Part shown: positions 54,596 to 62,330 of the stretch, in pieces
Numbering within the stretch: position 1 is the first letter of the stretch
Layout of the letters: each line of letters opens with the position of its first letter
Assembly (NCBI RefSeq): GCF_001579845.1
Contig: NZ_CP007440.1
Span: forward strand, 3,742,029 to 3,806,028
Direction: 5' to 3'
Source of the DNA: Rhodoplanes sp. Z2-YC6860
Lineage (GTDB): Bacteria > Pseudomonadota > Alphaproteobacteria > Rhizobiales > Xanthobacteraceae
DNA: 64,000 nt
Notes under the pieces: model-generated
Seen by the model: the letters and a program-made list of their open reading frames with translations, nothing else
Told to the model about the DNA's origin: nothing
Databases searched by the model: none
Program-made: the position numbers and the translations under genes

Positions 54596-56143
54596 ATGGA
54601 ACGGCAGAAGCCCGAAGACGTGATCGGCGCAGCGCGGCCCTTTACCGGCCGCGAGTATCTCGAAAGCCTGAGAGACGGCCGCGAGGTCTACATCTACGGC
54701 GAACGGGTGAAGGACGTCACCGCCCACCCGGCGTTCCGCAATGCGGCGCGCAGCATCGCACGGCTCTACGACGCCCTGCACGACGAAAAGCAGAAAGCGG
54801 TGCTCACGTGTCCGACCGACACCGGCTCGGGCTCGTTTACCCACAAGTTCTTTCGCGTCGCGCGCTCGCGCGAGGAACTGGTCGGTCAGCGTGACGCCAT
54901 CGCGCATTGGGCGCGGCTGTCCTACGGCTGGATGGGTCGTTCGCCGGACTACAAGGCGTCGCTCATGAACGCGCTCGGCGCCAATGCGGTGTTCTACGAC
55001 CGTTTCGCGGACAATGCCCGGAACTGGTACGCGCGCTGCCAGAACCATGTGCTGTTCATGAACCACGCCATCGTCAACCCGCCGATCGACCGCATGAAGG
55101 CGGCTGACGAGGTCAAGGACGTGTTCATCACCATCCAGAAGGAGACCGACGCCGGCATCGTCGTCTCGGGTGCCAAGGTGGTGGCGACGTCGGCCGCCAT
55201 CACGCACTACAATTTCATGGGCCAGAACGCCGCGATGCCGATCGCCGACACCGACCTTGCCGTGATGTTCATTGCGCCGCTCAATCTGCCGGGCATCAAG
55301 ATCATCTGCCGCAACTCGTATGAGATGACCGCGAGCGTGATGGGGACGCCGTTCGACTATCCGCTGTCGTCGCGCTTCGACGAGAACGACGCGATCTTCC
55401 TGTTCGACAACGTGCTGATCCCCTGGGAGAACGTGCTGGTTCACCGCGATATCGAGAAGATCAAGGTGTTCTATCCGCGCTCCGGGTTTCTCGCAGGCTA
55501 TCAGTTCCAGGGCTGCACCAGGCTTGCCGTGAAGTTTGATTTTCTCGTCGGCATGATCGCCAAGGCGTTGCGCGCCGCGGGCTCCGATGAATTCCGCGGC
55601 AATCAGGCGCTGCTCGGCGAGGTGATCGCCTGGCGCAATCTGTTCTGGGGCCTGTCCGACGCCATGGCGCTCAATCCTCAACCCTGGGTCGGCGACGCGG
55701 TGCTGCCGAATGTGCAATCGGGCACAGCCTACCGGGTGTTCGCGGGCGATGCCTTCGCTCGCGTGAAGGAGATCGTCGAGAAGATCGTGGCCTCTTCGCT
55801 GATCTATCTGCCGTCTTCGGTGAAGGACATGCAGAACCCGGCGACCGAGGATTATCTGAAGCGCTTCGTGCGCGGCTCCCACGGCATCGACTTCAGGGAG
55901 CGCATCAAGATCATGAAGCTCCTGTGGGATGCGATCGGCACCGAGTTCGGCGGTCGGCACGAGCTCTACGAATACAACTATGCCGGCAACCACGAAGACA
56001 TACGTCTCCACGCGATGTTGAACGCGAAAGGCTCGGGCGCCTACGACCGCATGATCGCGCTCGCCGAGCGCTGCATGGCCGACTACGACGAGAACGGCTG
56101 GACGAGCGACACCTGGGTGAGTGAGCCTGCAGGTAAATCCTGA
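54596..56143 (+). CDS. hpaB: Flavin-dependent aromatic monooxygenase, 4-hydroxyphenylacetate 3-monooxygenase (HpaB) family
   Basis: A 515-residue oxygenase component using reduced flavin from a separate reductase to add an ortho hydroxyl to a phenol. It begins FTGREYLESLRDGREVYIYGERVKDVT, the HpaB/PvcC opening; NHAIVNPPIDRM, ITHYNFMGQNAAMP, DENDAIFLFDNVLIPWENV and YQFQGCTRLAVKFDFLVG are core family blocks around the flavin site. AGGAG lies a few bases before ATG 54596. The flavin reductase gene follows 100 bases later, giving a two-component system. The phenolic substrate may differ from 4-hydroxyphenylacetate. Confidence 0.92.
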   Translation: MERQKPEDVIGAARPFTGREYLESLRDGREVYIYGERVKDVTAHPAFRNAARSIARLYDALHDEKQKAVLTCPTDTGSGSFTHKFFRVARSREELVGQRDAIAHWARLSYGWMGRSPDYKASLMNALGANAVFYDRFADNARNWYARCQNHVLFMNHAIVNPPIDRMKAADEVKDVFITIQKETDAGIVVSGAKVVATSAAITHYNFMGQNAAMPIADTDLAVMFIAPLNLPGIKIICRNSYEMTASVMGTPFDYPLSSRFDENDAIFLFDNVLIPWENVLVHRDIEKIKVFYPRSGFLAGYQFQGCTRLAVKFDFLVGMIAKALRAAGSDEFRGNQALLGEVIAWRNLFWGLSDAMALNPQPWVGDAVLPNVQSGTAYRVFAGDAFARVKEIVEKIVASSLIYLPSSVKDMQNPATEDYLKRFVRGSHGIDFRERIKIMKLLWDAIGTEFGGRHELYEYNYAGNHEDIRLHAMLNAKGSGAYDRMIALAERCMADYDENGWTSDTWVSEPAGKS

Positions 56144-56243
56144 CAGCGGAACACCCGGATCATCGGCGAGCTCTGCGCAGCGCGCGGAGCGCTGCGAAAG
56201 CCGTGGGATGGCTCCCAACGGTGGAATCCACTACATTGAAGGC

Positions 56244-56789
56244 ATGAGCTGGACTGACCAACATCCTGACATGGCGGGCGCTTTCGCCGCCGTTGCCGAA
56301 GCCAAGTTCGTCGAACAGAAGGCGTTCCGCGACGCCATGAGCCGCCTCGGCGCGGCCGTCCACGTGATCACGACCGATGGTCCCAGCGGCAAGACCGGCT
56401 TCACGGCGACTGCGGTCTGCTCCGTGTCGGATTCGCCGCCAACGCTGCTGATTTGTCTCAATCGCGGCGCCACCAGCATGCCGATCCTGCGTGGCAATGG
56501 CGTGTTCTGCGTCAATACGCTGCGCGCCGGGGATGAGGTCGTGGCCGACACCTTCGCGGGGCGCACCAAGGTCGCACGCGAAGCGCGTTTCGACACCGGG
56601 CATCAGTGGGTGACGTTGGCAACCGGTTCGCCGGTCTTGGACAGCGCGGTGGTGGCCTGCGATTGCCGCGTGATCGAGACCAAGACGGTCGCCTCCCATG
56701 ACATTTACTTTGGCATGGTCGAGGCCATCCATCAGGGTGGGCCAGGGCCGGCGCTGGTGTATCACGACCGGCTGTACAAGCAGGTCTGA
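56244..56789 (+). CDS. hpaC: Flavin reductase (HpaC-like)
   Basis: A 181-residue FMN/FAD-binding split-barrel reductase giving free reduced flavin to the HpaB-like partner. FRDAMSRLGAAVHVITTDGPSGKTGFTATAVCSVSDSPPTLLICLNR and GVFCVNTLRAGDEVVADTFAG, then the VIETKTVASHDIYFG-type block, are typical. The start is uncertain: ATG 56244 was chosen, with GAAGG only one base upstream; ATG 56208 and a GTG at 56121 are in the same frame. It follows the monooxygenase gene directly and is probably co-transcribed. Confidence 0.88.
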   Translation: MSWTDQHPDMAGAFAAVAEAKFVEQKAFRDAMSRLGAAVHVITTDGPSGKTGFTATAVCSVSDSPPTLLICLNRGATSMPILRGNGVFCVNTLRAGDEVVADTFAGRTKVAREARFDTGHQWVTLATGSPVLDSAVVACDCRVIETKTVASHDIYFGMVEAIHQGGPGPALVYHDRLYKQV

Positions 56790-56962
56790 GCGAAGACCGT
56801 TTGCTGCCTGAAAATTCGGTTATTTTAACGCGATTTCGCTGCGGTTCCGTCGCCGCGATTTGGCGTCAATTCGGCCTGCAAACGACCCTGCGCGGTCCAG
56901 AGCCCGGACGCAATCGCGACCTTACATGTCGGGTAAGGGGAGGTCATCCAAGGAGCATGACG

Positions 56963-57139
56963 ATGAGTCAGCAGAACCCCAATCAGAACCAGAATCCGAC
57001 CCGCGACCAGCAGCAGCAGAGCAATCCGAAGCCCGGTCAGCAGCAGGGCGGCGGACAGCAGAAGCCGGGCCAGCAAGGTCAGCAGGGCGGCCAGCAGGGC
57101 CAACAGGGCGGTCAGCGCCAAGACGAGCATAACCGCTAA
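56963..57139 (+). CDS. Small Gln/Gly-rich disordered protein, function unknown
   Basis: A 58-residue protein of almost only Gln, Gly, Pro, Asn and charged residues, with repeated GQQGQQGG units and no hydrophobic segment or Cys. AAGGAG at 56950-56955 lies seven bases before ATG 56963; another in-frame ATG at 56957 is only one base from that site. A strong terminator follows 22 bases after the stop, so the gene forms its own transcript end. It is expected to be fully disordered; no function recognised. Confidence 0.65.
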   Translation: MSQQNPNQNQNPTRDQQQQSNPKPGQQQGGGQQKPGQQGQQGGQQGQQGGQRQDEHNR

Positions 57140-57161
57140 GCGCCCGGTCACGGTGAATTCG

Positions 57162-57195
57162 AAGCCCCGCCTCACGGCGGGGCTTTCCGTTTTTC
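57162..57195 (+). terminator. Rho-independent terminator after the Gln-rich gene
   Basis: A perfect 10-bp stem (AAGCCCCGCC with GGCGGGGCTT), TCAC loop and a tail with TTTCCGTTTTT, 22 bases after the stop of the 58-codon gene. It ends transcription before the AraC-type regulator gene. Confidence 0.9.
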
Positions 57196-57260
57196 CACAT
57201 TGCCGCGCCGGCAGACCGGACAGCGTTCCCCTTGGCGGACCGAGCGCGTATGCTCCAGCC

Positions 57261-58154
57261 ATGGCCACGGTGACGGCTCTTCCGCTGTTTCATCTTTACG
57301 GCGACCCGCCGGATGATCAGGCGTTCGATTTCATTCACGTCGAGACGATCGCATCTCGTTCGTCGGCGAACGACTGGCTGATCCGTGCGCATCGCCATCG
57401 CAACCTGTTCCAGGTGCTCCTGATCGAGCGTGGCGGCGGTGACATGACCTTCGAGGCAAGCTCGCTGCCGTTTGCGGCACCGGCCGCGATCCTGGTGCCG
57501 CCGACCACGGCGCATGGCTTTCGCTTTCATCCCGACGTGACCGACGGCTGGGTGGTGAGCTTCACCGAGGATGTGGCGTCTGCGCTCGGCGAACGCTCGG
57601 GCGAGTCGCTGAAGCGGCTGAAAGCGCTGGCTGCCGATCCGGTGATCCCCCTCGGCGATGCCGTCGAGATTACGCGGCTTGCGGCGCTGTGCCGCGATCT
57701 GCACGAGGAAAGCTTCCTCGCGCGGGAGGGCTTTCGGCTGGCGATGCGCGGGCTGCTCGCGCTGATCGCAATCGAGGTGGCGCGGCTTGCGGCGAGCCGC
57801 GCCCGCACCGGAGCCGTGACGCTCGCACCTGCGGATTCAACAGTCGAGGCGCTGCGTCATCTCGTCGAAGAACATTTTCGCAAGGAGCGACTGATCAGCT
57901 TCTACGCCGAGAAGCTCGCGATCACGCCGGACCGGCTCAACGATCACGTCAAGCGCGCGAGCGGAGTCACGGCTGGCCACCTCATTCGCCAGCGCGTGCT
58001 GACCGAGGCCAAGCGCGCGCTCGTTTTCACCGGCCAGCCGATTCACGAAATCTCGTACGATCTCGGCTTCGCCGATCCGTCCCACTTCGCGCGGTTTTTC
58101 AGAAAGCAGACCGGCACCACGCCGCAGGCGTTCCGCGAGGGGCGGGGCGGCTAA
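57261..58154 (+). CDS. AraC family transcriptional regulator (PobR-like)
   Basis: A 297-residue regulator with an N-terminal cupin ligand domain (HRHRNLFQVLLIERGGGDMTFE, PTTAHGFRFHPD) and a C-terminal pair of helix-turn-helix motifs of the AraC type (LISFYAEKLAITPDRLNDHVKRASG and PIHEISYDLGFADPSHFARFFRKQTGTTPQAFR). The organisation resembles PobR/PobC regulators of 4-hydroxybenzoate hydroxylase. ATG 57261 was chosen; the cupin starts soon after. It is convergent with pcaC and could control the HpaB/HpaC-like genes upstream or pcaDC. The inducer is unknown. Confidence 0.9.
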   Translation: MATVTALPLFHLYGDPPDDQAFDFIHVETIASRSSANDWLIRAHRHRNLFQVLLIERGGGDMTFEASSLPFAAPAAILVPPTTAHGFRFHPDVTDGWVVSFTEDVASALGERSGESLKRLKALAADPVIPLGDAVEITRLAALCRDLHEESFLAREGFRLAMRGLLALIAIEVARLAASRARTGAVTLAPADSTVEALRHLVEEHFRKERLISFYAEKLAITPDRLNDHVKRASGVTAGHLIRQRVLTEAKRALVFTGQPIHEISYDLGFADPSHFARFFRKQTGTTPQAFREGRGG

Positions 58155-58191
58155 CGAACCGGATTTCCGGACAAGATCATGCGCCGACGAG

Positions 58192-58581
58192 CTAAGGCAT
58201 TTTGCCCGTGTCGCGCAGCACGGCTTCTGCTTCGCGGAACGCGTGGTTGCCGGCCGGCACGCCGCAGTAGTTCGCCTGCTGCAGGATGATCTCCTTGATG
58301 TCGTCGGCTGAAAATCCGCCGACCGTCACGGCGGAGCGCACATGCATGCGGAATTCTTCCCAGCGGCCAAGGCTGAGCATGGTGCCGATCACGAGAATGC
58401 GCCGGGTGCGGTCATCGAAATGCGGTCGCGTCCAGACGTCGTTCCAGGCGCTGCGCGTGATGTGGTCGACCCATTCGCCATTGAAGGCGTTGCGGCTCTT
58501 CATCGAGCGGTCGACCCACTCGTCGCCGAGCACGCGGCGGCGCGCGGCCTCGCCGCGCTTGAAGCGTTCGGCGTCGTCCAT
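58192..58581 (-). CDS. pcaC: 4-carboxymuconolactone decarboxylase
   Basis: A 129-residue CMD protein that removes CO2 from 4-carboxymuconolactone in the protocatechuate branch of the beta-ketoadipate pathway. It shows RRRVLGDEWVDRSMKSRNAFN, HITRSAWNDVWTRPHFDDRTRRI and a closing VPAGNHAFREAEAVL, the PcaC pattern. GGGAGG lies six bases before the ATG. It follows pcaD by 68 bases, in the order pcaD-pcaC. The genes for protocatechuate 3,4-dioxygenase (pcaHG) and pcaB are not in the window. Confidence 0.92.
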   Translation of the reverse strand: MDDAERFKRGEAARRRVLGDEWVDRSMKSRNAFNGEWVDHITRSAWNDVWTRPHFDDRTRRILVIGTMLSLGRWEEFRMHVRSAVTVGGFSADDIKEIILQQANYCGVPAGNHAFREAEAVLRDTGKMP

Positions 58582-58649
58582 GAGGGCCTCCCTGGCTGGT
58601 CGCATTTGTCCGGCGAAGCGCTTCACACTTCGCCGGACATGCTCTTTCG

Positions 58650-59432
58650 TTAGCCTTTCAAGAAGTTCAGCACCGTTTCGGTGTAGGCCTTGGGCTGCTC
58701 GATGTTTGAAAGGTGCGCCGCATCCAGCGAGGTGACCTTCGCGCCCTTGATCATCTTGGCGATTTCCTGGCCGTACTCCGGCAGCGTCGCCGGATCCTTG
58801 CTGCCGACGATGACCATCGTGGGTGCCGTGATCGTCGGCGTCGACTTGCTGAAGTCCATGTCGCGCACCGCCTCGCTGCAGCCAACAAAGCCTTCGAGCT
58901 TTGTGCCGTTGAACATCTTCACCACCTTGGCGACCGCGTCCTTCGAGCGCTCGCGGAATTCCTTGGTGAACCAGCGCTCCATCATCGGACCCGACATCTT
59001 TTCGAGACCGTTGTCGCGGGCGAATTTGACGCGGTCGTTCCACGGCTGCTTGTCGGCGTAGTGGTAGTGCGTGTTCGACAGAACGAGCTTGCCGACGCGG
59101 TCGCGGGCGTTCGCGCCCATCCACTGGCCGACCATGCCGCCCATCGACAGGCCGCACCAGTTGAAGGTCTTGGCGCCGGCAGCGTCCGCCACTGCGAGCG
59201 CATCGGTGCCCAGCATATCCATGGTGTACGGGCCCTTCGGCCCGCCGGACTGGCCGTGGCCGCGGCGGTCATAGCGCACCAGGCGGAAATGCTTCGCCCA
59301 TTCGGCAGCCTGGTCGTCCCACATGTGCAGATCGGTGCCGAGCGAATTGCAGAGCATCAGCACCGGCGCGCCGGCCGGGCCCTCCACCTGGTAGTTGATC
59401 GGGCAACCGTCCTTGGCATTCACGGTAGGCAT
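58650..59432 (-). CDS. pcaD: 3-oxoadipate enol-lactonase
   Basis: A 260-residue alpha/beta hydrolase that opens 3-oxoadipate enol-lactone. NSLGTDLHMWDDQ and RYDRRGHGQSGGPKGPYTMD are PcaD hallmarks; the nucleophile is S96 in WCGLSMGGMVGQWMG, the acid lies in VGSKDPAT and the His in LDAAHLSNIEQP. Upstream of pcaC on the same strand, it forms a small operon for the end of the ortho pathway. It lies just downstream of the GntR gene on the same strand, 64 bases away, and may be part of its transcript. Confidence 0.94.
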   Translation of the reverse strand: MPTVNAKDGCPINYQVEGPAGAPVLMLCNSLGTDLHMWDDQAAEWAKHFRLVRYDRRGHGQSGGPKGPYTMDMLGTDALAVADAAGAKTFNWCGLSMGGMVGQWMGANARDRVGKLVLSNTHYHYADKQPWNDRVKFARDNGLEKMSGPMMERWFTKEFRERSKDAVAKVVKMFNGTKLEGFVGCSEAVRDMDFSKSTPTITAPTMVIVGSKDPATLPEYGQEIAKMIKGAKVTSLDAAHLSNIEQPKAYTETVLNFLKG

Positions 59433-59496
59433 AACGTGTCCTCTTTTCAGTTCTCGTTGCAGTCAGTGGGAATGGCGAGCGGCGTTGAGATTAGCA

Positions 59497-60276
59497 TCAT
59501 TCCTTTTTGGTCTTCGATTGCCGGTTGGCGTTTCTGGAAATTTCTTTCTTCGCCGCAGGTTTCAGGGGCACTCCGCGTGGTTTGGTCATGACTCCCAACA
59601 TCAGACCCAAACTCTCGAAATGCTCCTGCACTGCGGAGCGAGCCGCTTCCGCGTCACGGTCATGCAGGGCGCGGAGCAGGGCCCGGTGGTGCTCGAGATG
59701 GACCGTGTCAGCGTAGCTTTGCTGGGCGGCCGACGACACGTTTGCCAGTCTTGCGAGTTGCGCCTGATTGAACATGGCAACCAGGAGCGGATTGCGCCCG
59801 CCTGCAAGCAGCAGTCCGTGAAAAGAATCGTGGGCGCTTTGTGCGGCAGCTGCATCATGTTTGAGGATGGCGCGCTCAAGCGTCTGAAAGGCGTCGTCCA
59901 GTTGCCGCAACTCTTCATTCGTCAATCGCTCTGCGGCGAGTTCGGCGCACTTTTGTGCGATCTGTGAGCGCACCATGTTTGCAAGCGGCGCGGCTTCGAC
60001 GATGACGCTTTCGTCGAAAATACCTCTGCCCCCCTTTGTCGCGGCCGTGACCACAACTCTCCTGCCGGCAGGTTTGTCGATCATGCCGAGGCCGTGGACC
60101 ACCCGAAGCGCCTCGCGGATCGAGTTCCGGCTTACCCCGAACAGCCGGGAAAAATGTGTCTCCGTGGGCAAAGTCTCGCCCGGCTTGAGCTTTTCATCGG
60201 CGATGTAGCGGCAGATTTCCTGGGCCGCCCGGGTGATGACGCTCTCGCGCTTGATGGGTGCAGGGCGGTAGCTCAT
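59497..60276 (-). CDS. GntR/FadR family transcriptional regulator
   Basis: A 259-residue regulator with an N-terminal winged helix (AAQEICRYIADEKLKPGETLPTE and SRLFGVSRNSIREALRVV, GLGMIDKPAGRRVVV) and an all-helical FCD ligand-binding domain (AERLTNEELRQLDDAFQTLERAILKHDAAAAQSAHDSFH region), which usually binds a small carboxylate through a metal. The C-terminal tail is Lys-rich. It is divergent from the Rieske dioxygenase genes. A perfect inverted repeat overlaps the bases just before its ATG (60277-60295), a natural self-regulating operator. The inducer is unknown. Confidence 0.93.
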   Translation of the reverse strand: MSYRPAPIKRESVITRAAQEICRYIADEKLKPGETLPTETHFSRLFGVSRNSIREALRVVHGLGMIDKPAGRRVVVTAATKGGRGIFDESVIVEAAPLANMVRSQIAQKCAELAAERLTNEELRQLDDAFQTLERAILKHDAAAAQSAHDSFHGLLLAGGRNPLLVAMFNQAQLARLANVSSAAQQSYADTVHLEHHRALLRALHDRDAEAARSAVQEHFESLGLMLGVMTKPRGVPLKPAAKKEISRNANRQSKTKKE

Positions 60277-60295
60277 TTGTAGGACAATCCTACAA
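60277..60295. promoter_or_regulatory. Candidate GntR/FadR operator (perfect inverted repeat)
   Basis: TTGTAGGA-CAA-TCCTACAA is a perfect 8-bp inverted repeat with a 3-base spacer, directly before the regulator's start codon and upstream of the divergent Rieske genes. Its TTGT-n3-ACAA core (60277-60287) fits the TnGTnnnACnA pattern of FadR-type GntR operators. Binding by the adjacent regulator is inferred. Confidence 0.6.
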
Positions 60296-60301
60296 TTTCG
60301 T

Positions 60302-60330
60302 TTGACCCGGAGGGGACCCGCAAATAACAA
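60302..60330 (+). promoter_or_regulatory. Candidate promoter of the Rieske dioxygenase genes
   Basis: TTGACC (60302-60307) lies 17 bases before TAACAA (60325-60330). The -35 matches five of six consensus positions and the -10 three of six. It starts seven bases after the candidate GntR operator, close enough for repression. The weak -10 keeps confidence low. Confidence 0.35.
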
Positions 60331-60340
60331 TCATGAAAAG

Positions 60341-60358
60341 GTGCATCGTGGTGCATCG
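60341..60358 (+). repeat. Short direct repeat in the dioxygenase leader
   Basis: GTGCATCG occurs twice, two bases apart, about 30 bases before the dioxygenase ATG. It could be a second regulator site or chance. Confidence 0.4.
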
Positions 60359-60386
60359 GCAGGCTCGGTTAGAGGAGCAGACAACG

Positions 60387-61691
60387 ATGTTTTCACACCA
60401 AACGTCTGATGTTGCAAAGCTAATTGAGCCCGGGCGGGTCCATCGCCGGGTCTACACCGATCCCGAGATATTCGAACTCGAAATGGAGCGGCTGTTCGGC
60501 CGGGCCTGGCTGTTTGTGGGCCACACCAGCCAGGTCCCTAATCCTGGCGACTACTTCACGACCGAACTCGGACGCGAGCCGGTCGTCATGACGCGGCACC
60601 GCGATGGCACGGTGCGTGTCCTCTACAACCGCTGTACGCATCGGGGTCCGAAGGTCGTCAACGAGCGATGCGGGCACGCGGCGCGCCTGACGTGCCTCTA
60701 TCACGGCTGGACCTTCGACACCGACGGCACTCTGATCGGCGTGCCGATGGCCGAAGGCTGCGCCGAAGGCTTCCGCAAGAGCGATTTCAATCTGCCGAGC
60801 CTGCCGCGCGTGCAGGAGTATCGCGGTTTCGTGTTTGCGAGCTTGTCGCCGACAGGGCTGAGCTTCGAAGACCAACTCGGTCCGATCAAGGACAACATCG
60901 ACGATCTGGTGGATCGGGCCCCCGACGGCGCGCTCGCATGCGACCTTGGAATGCACCGTTACGCCTATAACGGAAACTGGAAGCTTCAAGTCGAGAACGT
61001 GCTCGACAGCTACCATGTGCCGTTCGGGCATGCTTCGACGGTCAACAAGAAGGGTGTGCAGTTTGCCCGTCGCGAGGGCGACAAGGCCGGCGCGGAGGTG
61101 GTCGAAGCGAAAGACGAAAGCAAGACGGCGACGTCGTGGCGCGATCGCAAAGGTTATGTCAGCGGCAACGGGCACGGCTGGACGAGCAATACAATTCTCG
61201 ACGAGGGCAAGCGATCAAGTCCGGTCTTCGACGAATACAAGCGCGTGCTGATCGAAAAGGTCGGCCAGGAGCGGGCCGACTACATCCTCACTCCGAGGCT
61301 GCACAACACGCTGATCTATCCCAACGTTTCCATCATGGGTTTGAACATCCACATTCGGGTCATCAAGCCTATTTCCGTCGATCGCACGGAAGTGAACGTC
61401 TATCCGGTGCGCCTCCTGGGCGCCCCGGATGCGATGAACTTCGCCAACATGCGTCTGTTGAACGTGACGCATTCGGCGGCGTCCTTCGTGCAGACGGACG
61501 ACGTGGAATCGTTCGTTCGGGCGCAGAAGGGGCTGCAAAGCCGGGCGACCGAATGGGTCGACATTTCGCGAGGGCTTGGAACCGAAGAGCAGGATCGCGA
61601 GCGCAACGCCTTGCGCGGCGCGGCGGTACAAGAACTGGCGGTGCGGGCGCAGTACAAGGCCTGGCTCGGCTACATGGCGGAGGCCGCCTGA
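60387..61691 (+). CDS. Rieske aromatic ring-hydroxylating dioxygenase, large (alpha) subunit
   Basis: A 434-residue oxygenase subunit. The N-terminal Rieske domain binds [2Fe-2S] through NRCTHRG (C83, H85) and CLYHGWTFD (C103, H106); the catalytic domain has ENVLDSYHVPFGH with the bridging Asp (D207) and two iron-binding His (H210, H215). Such enzymes place two hydroxyls on an aromatic ring. AGAGGAG lies nine bases before ATG 60387. The small subunit follows with a one-base overlap. No ferredoxin or reductase gene is nearby, so electron donors are encoded elsewhere. The substrate, probably an aromatic acid, is unknown. Confidence 0.95.
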   Translation: MFSHQTSDVAKLIEPGRVHRRVYTDPEIFELEMERLFGRAWLFVGHTSQVPNPGDYFTTELGREPVVMTRHRDGTVRVLYNRCTHRGPKVVNERCGHAARLTCLYHGWTFDTDGTLIGVPMAEGCAEGFRKSDFNLPSLPRVQEYRGFVFASLSPTGLSFEDQLGPIKDNIDDLVDRAPDGALACDLGMHRYAYNGNWKLQVENVLDSYHVPFGHASTVNKKGVQFARREGDKAGAEVVEAKDESKTATSWRDRKGYVSGNGHGWTSNTILDEGKRSSPVFDEYKRVLIEKVGQERADYILTPRLHNTLIYPNVSIMGLNIHIRVIKPISVDRTEVNVYPVRLLGAPDAMNFANMRLLNVTHSAASFVQTDDVESFVRAQKGLQSRATEWVDISRGLGTEEQDRERNALRGAAVQELAVRAQYKAWLGYMAEAA

Positions 61692-62203
61692 TGGAATCCG
61701 CTCTTCGTGAAGTGAAGCCCGCGGTTGCCGCCAGGCGGGAAGAGTTCGAGCTTTTTCTGTTTCATGAAGCAAAGCTGCTCGATGAACGCCGCTTTCGCGA
61801 TTGGATGGGTTTGTTTTCTGAAGACGGCACCTATTGGGTGCCGTCGGTTCCGGACCAGGAAAGTCCGTTCAATCAAGCGTCATTGTTCTATGACGACAGC
61901 ACGCTCATGAAAACGCGGATCGACCGATTGGAGCATCCGCGCATTCACGTTCAAACGCCGCCGTCGCGAACGGCACACATCGTCGGCAACACTGCGATCG
62001 AGGAAGCGGACGAAACCAAAGGTGAATATCTCATCAGCTCCACGGTCATCATGGTGGAGTCCAGGGAAGATCACCAAAGGCTGTTCGCCGGTCGGCAATA
62101 CCATCGATTGAGACAGAACGGTGGGAGTTTCTTGATCGTTCAGAAGCGGGTGAATCTGGTCAACTGCGACTCTGCTTTTGACGCTATTGCGGTGCCGATC
62201 TGA
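61691..62203 (+). CDS. Ring-hydroxylating dioxygenase, small (beta) subunit
   Basis: A 170-residue SnoaL/cystatin-fold structural subunit of an alpha3beta3 dioxygenase. FLFHEAKLLDERRFRDWMGLFSEDGTYWVPSVPDQ is the typical beta-subunit start, with TRIDRLEHPRIHVQTPPSRTAHIVGN and RQYHRLRQNGGSFLIVQKRVNLVNCD following. The ATG overlaps the alpha stop by one base (TGATG), so translation is tightly coupled. It has no cofactor and completes the oxygenase. Confidence 0.94.
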   Translation: MESALREVKPAVAARREEFELFLFHEAKLLDERRFRDWMGLFSEDGTYWVPSVPDQESPFNQASLFYDDSTLMKTRIDRLEHPRIHVQTPPSRTAHIVGNTAIEEADETKGEYLISSTVIMVESREDHQRLFAGRQYHRLRQNGGSFLIVQKRVNLVNCDSAFDAIAVPI

Positions 62204-62227
62204 CAGGCATATCCGAGCACCTGCCGT

Positions 62228-62244
62228 TGGCATCGCGAATGCCA
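62228..62244. promoter_or_regulatory. Inverted repeat between dioxygenase and receptor genes
   Basis: TGGCAT-CGCGA-ATGCCA is a perfect 6-bp inverted repeat with a palindromic-looking spacer, 25 bases after the beta-subunit stop. There is no T-run, so it is not a standard terminator; it could be an operator or an mRNA-processing hairpin. Confidence 0.3.
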
Positions 62245-62330
62245 GCTCGGAGGGGATCGGGAGTCTGATGGCTTAGGATTTGCTTGCATCGGTGTCGGCC
62301 CGGGATAAGCCGCAACCAAGCGAGTGAAAA

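Noticed and set aside
54551-56218. 555-codon minus-strand frame opposite the HpaB-like gene
   Set aside because: It reads as an antisense shadow with many His/Arg residues; the plus strand carries all HpaB blocks.
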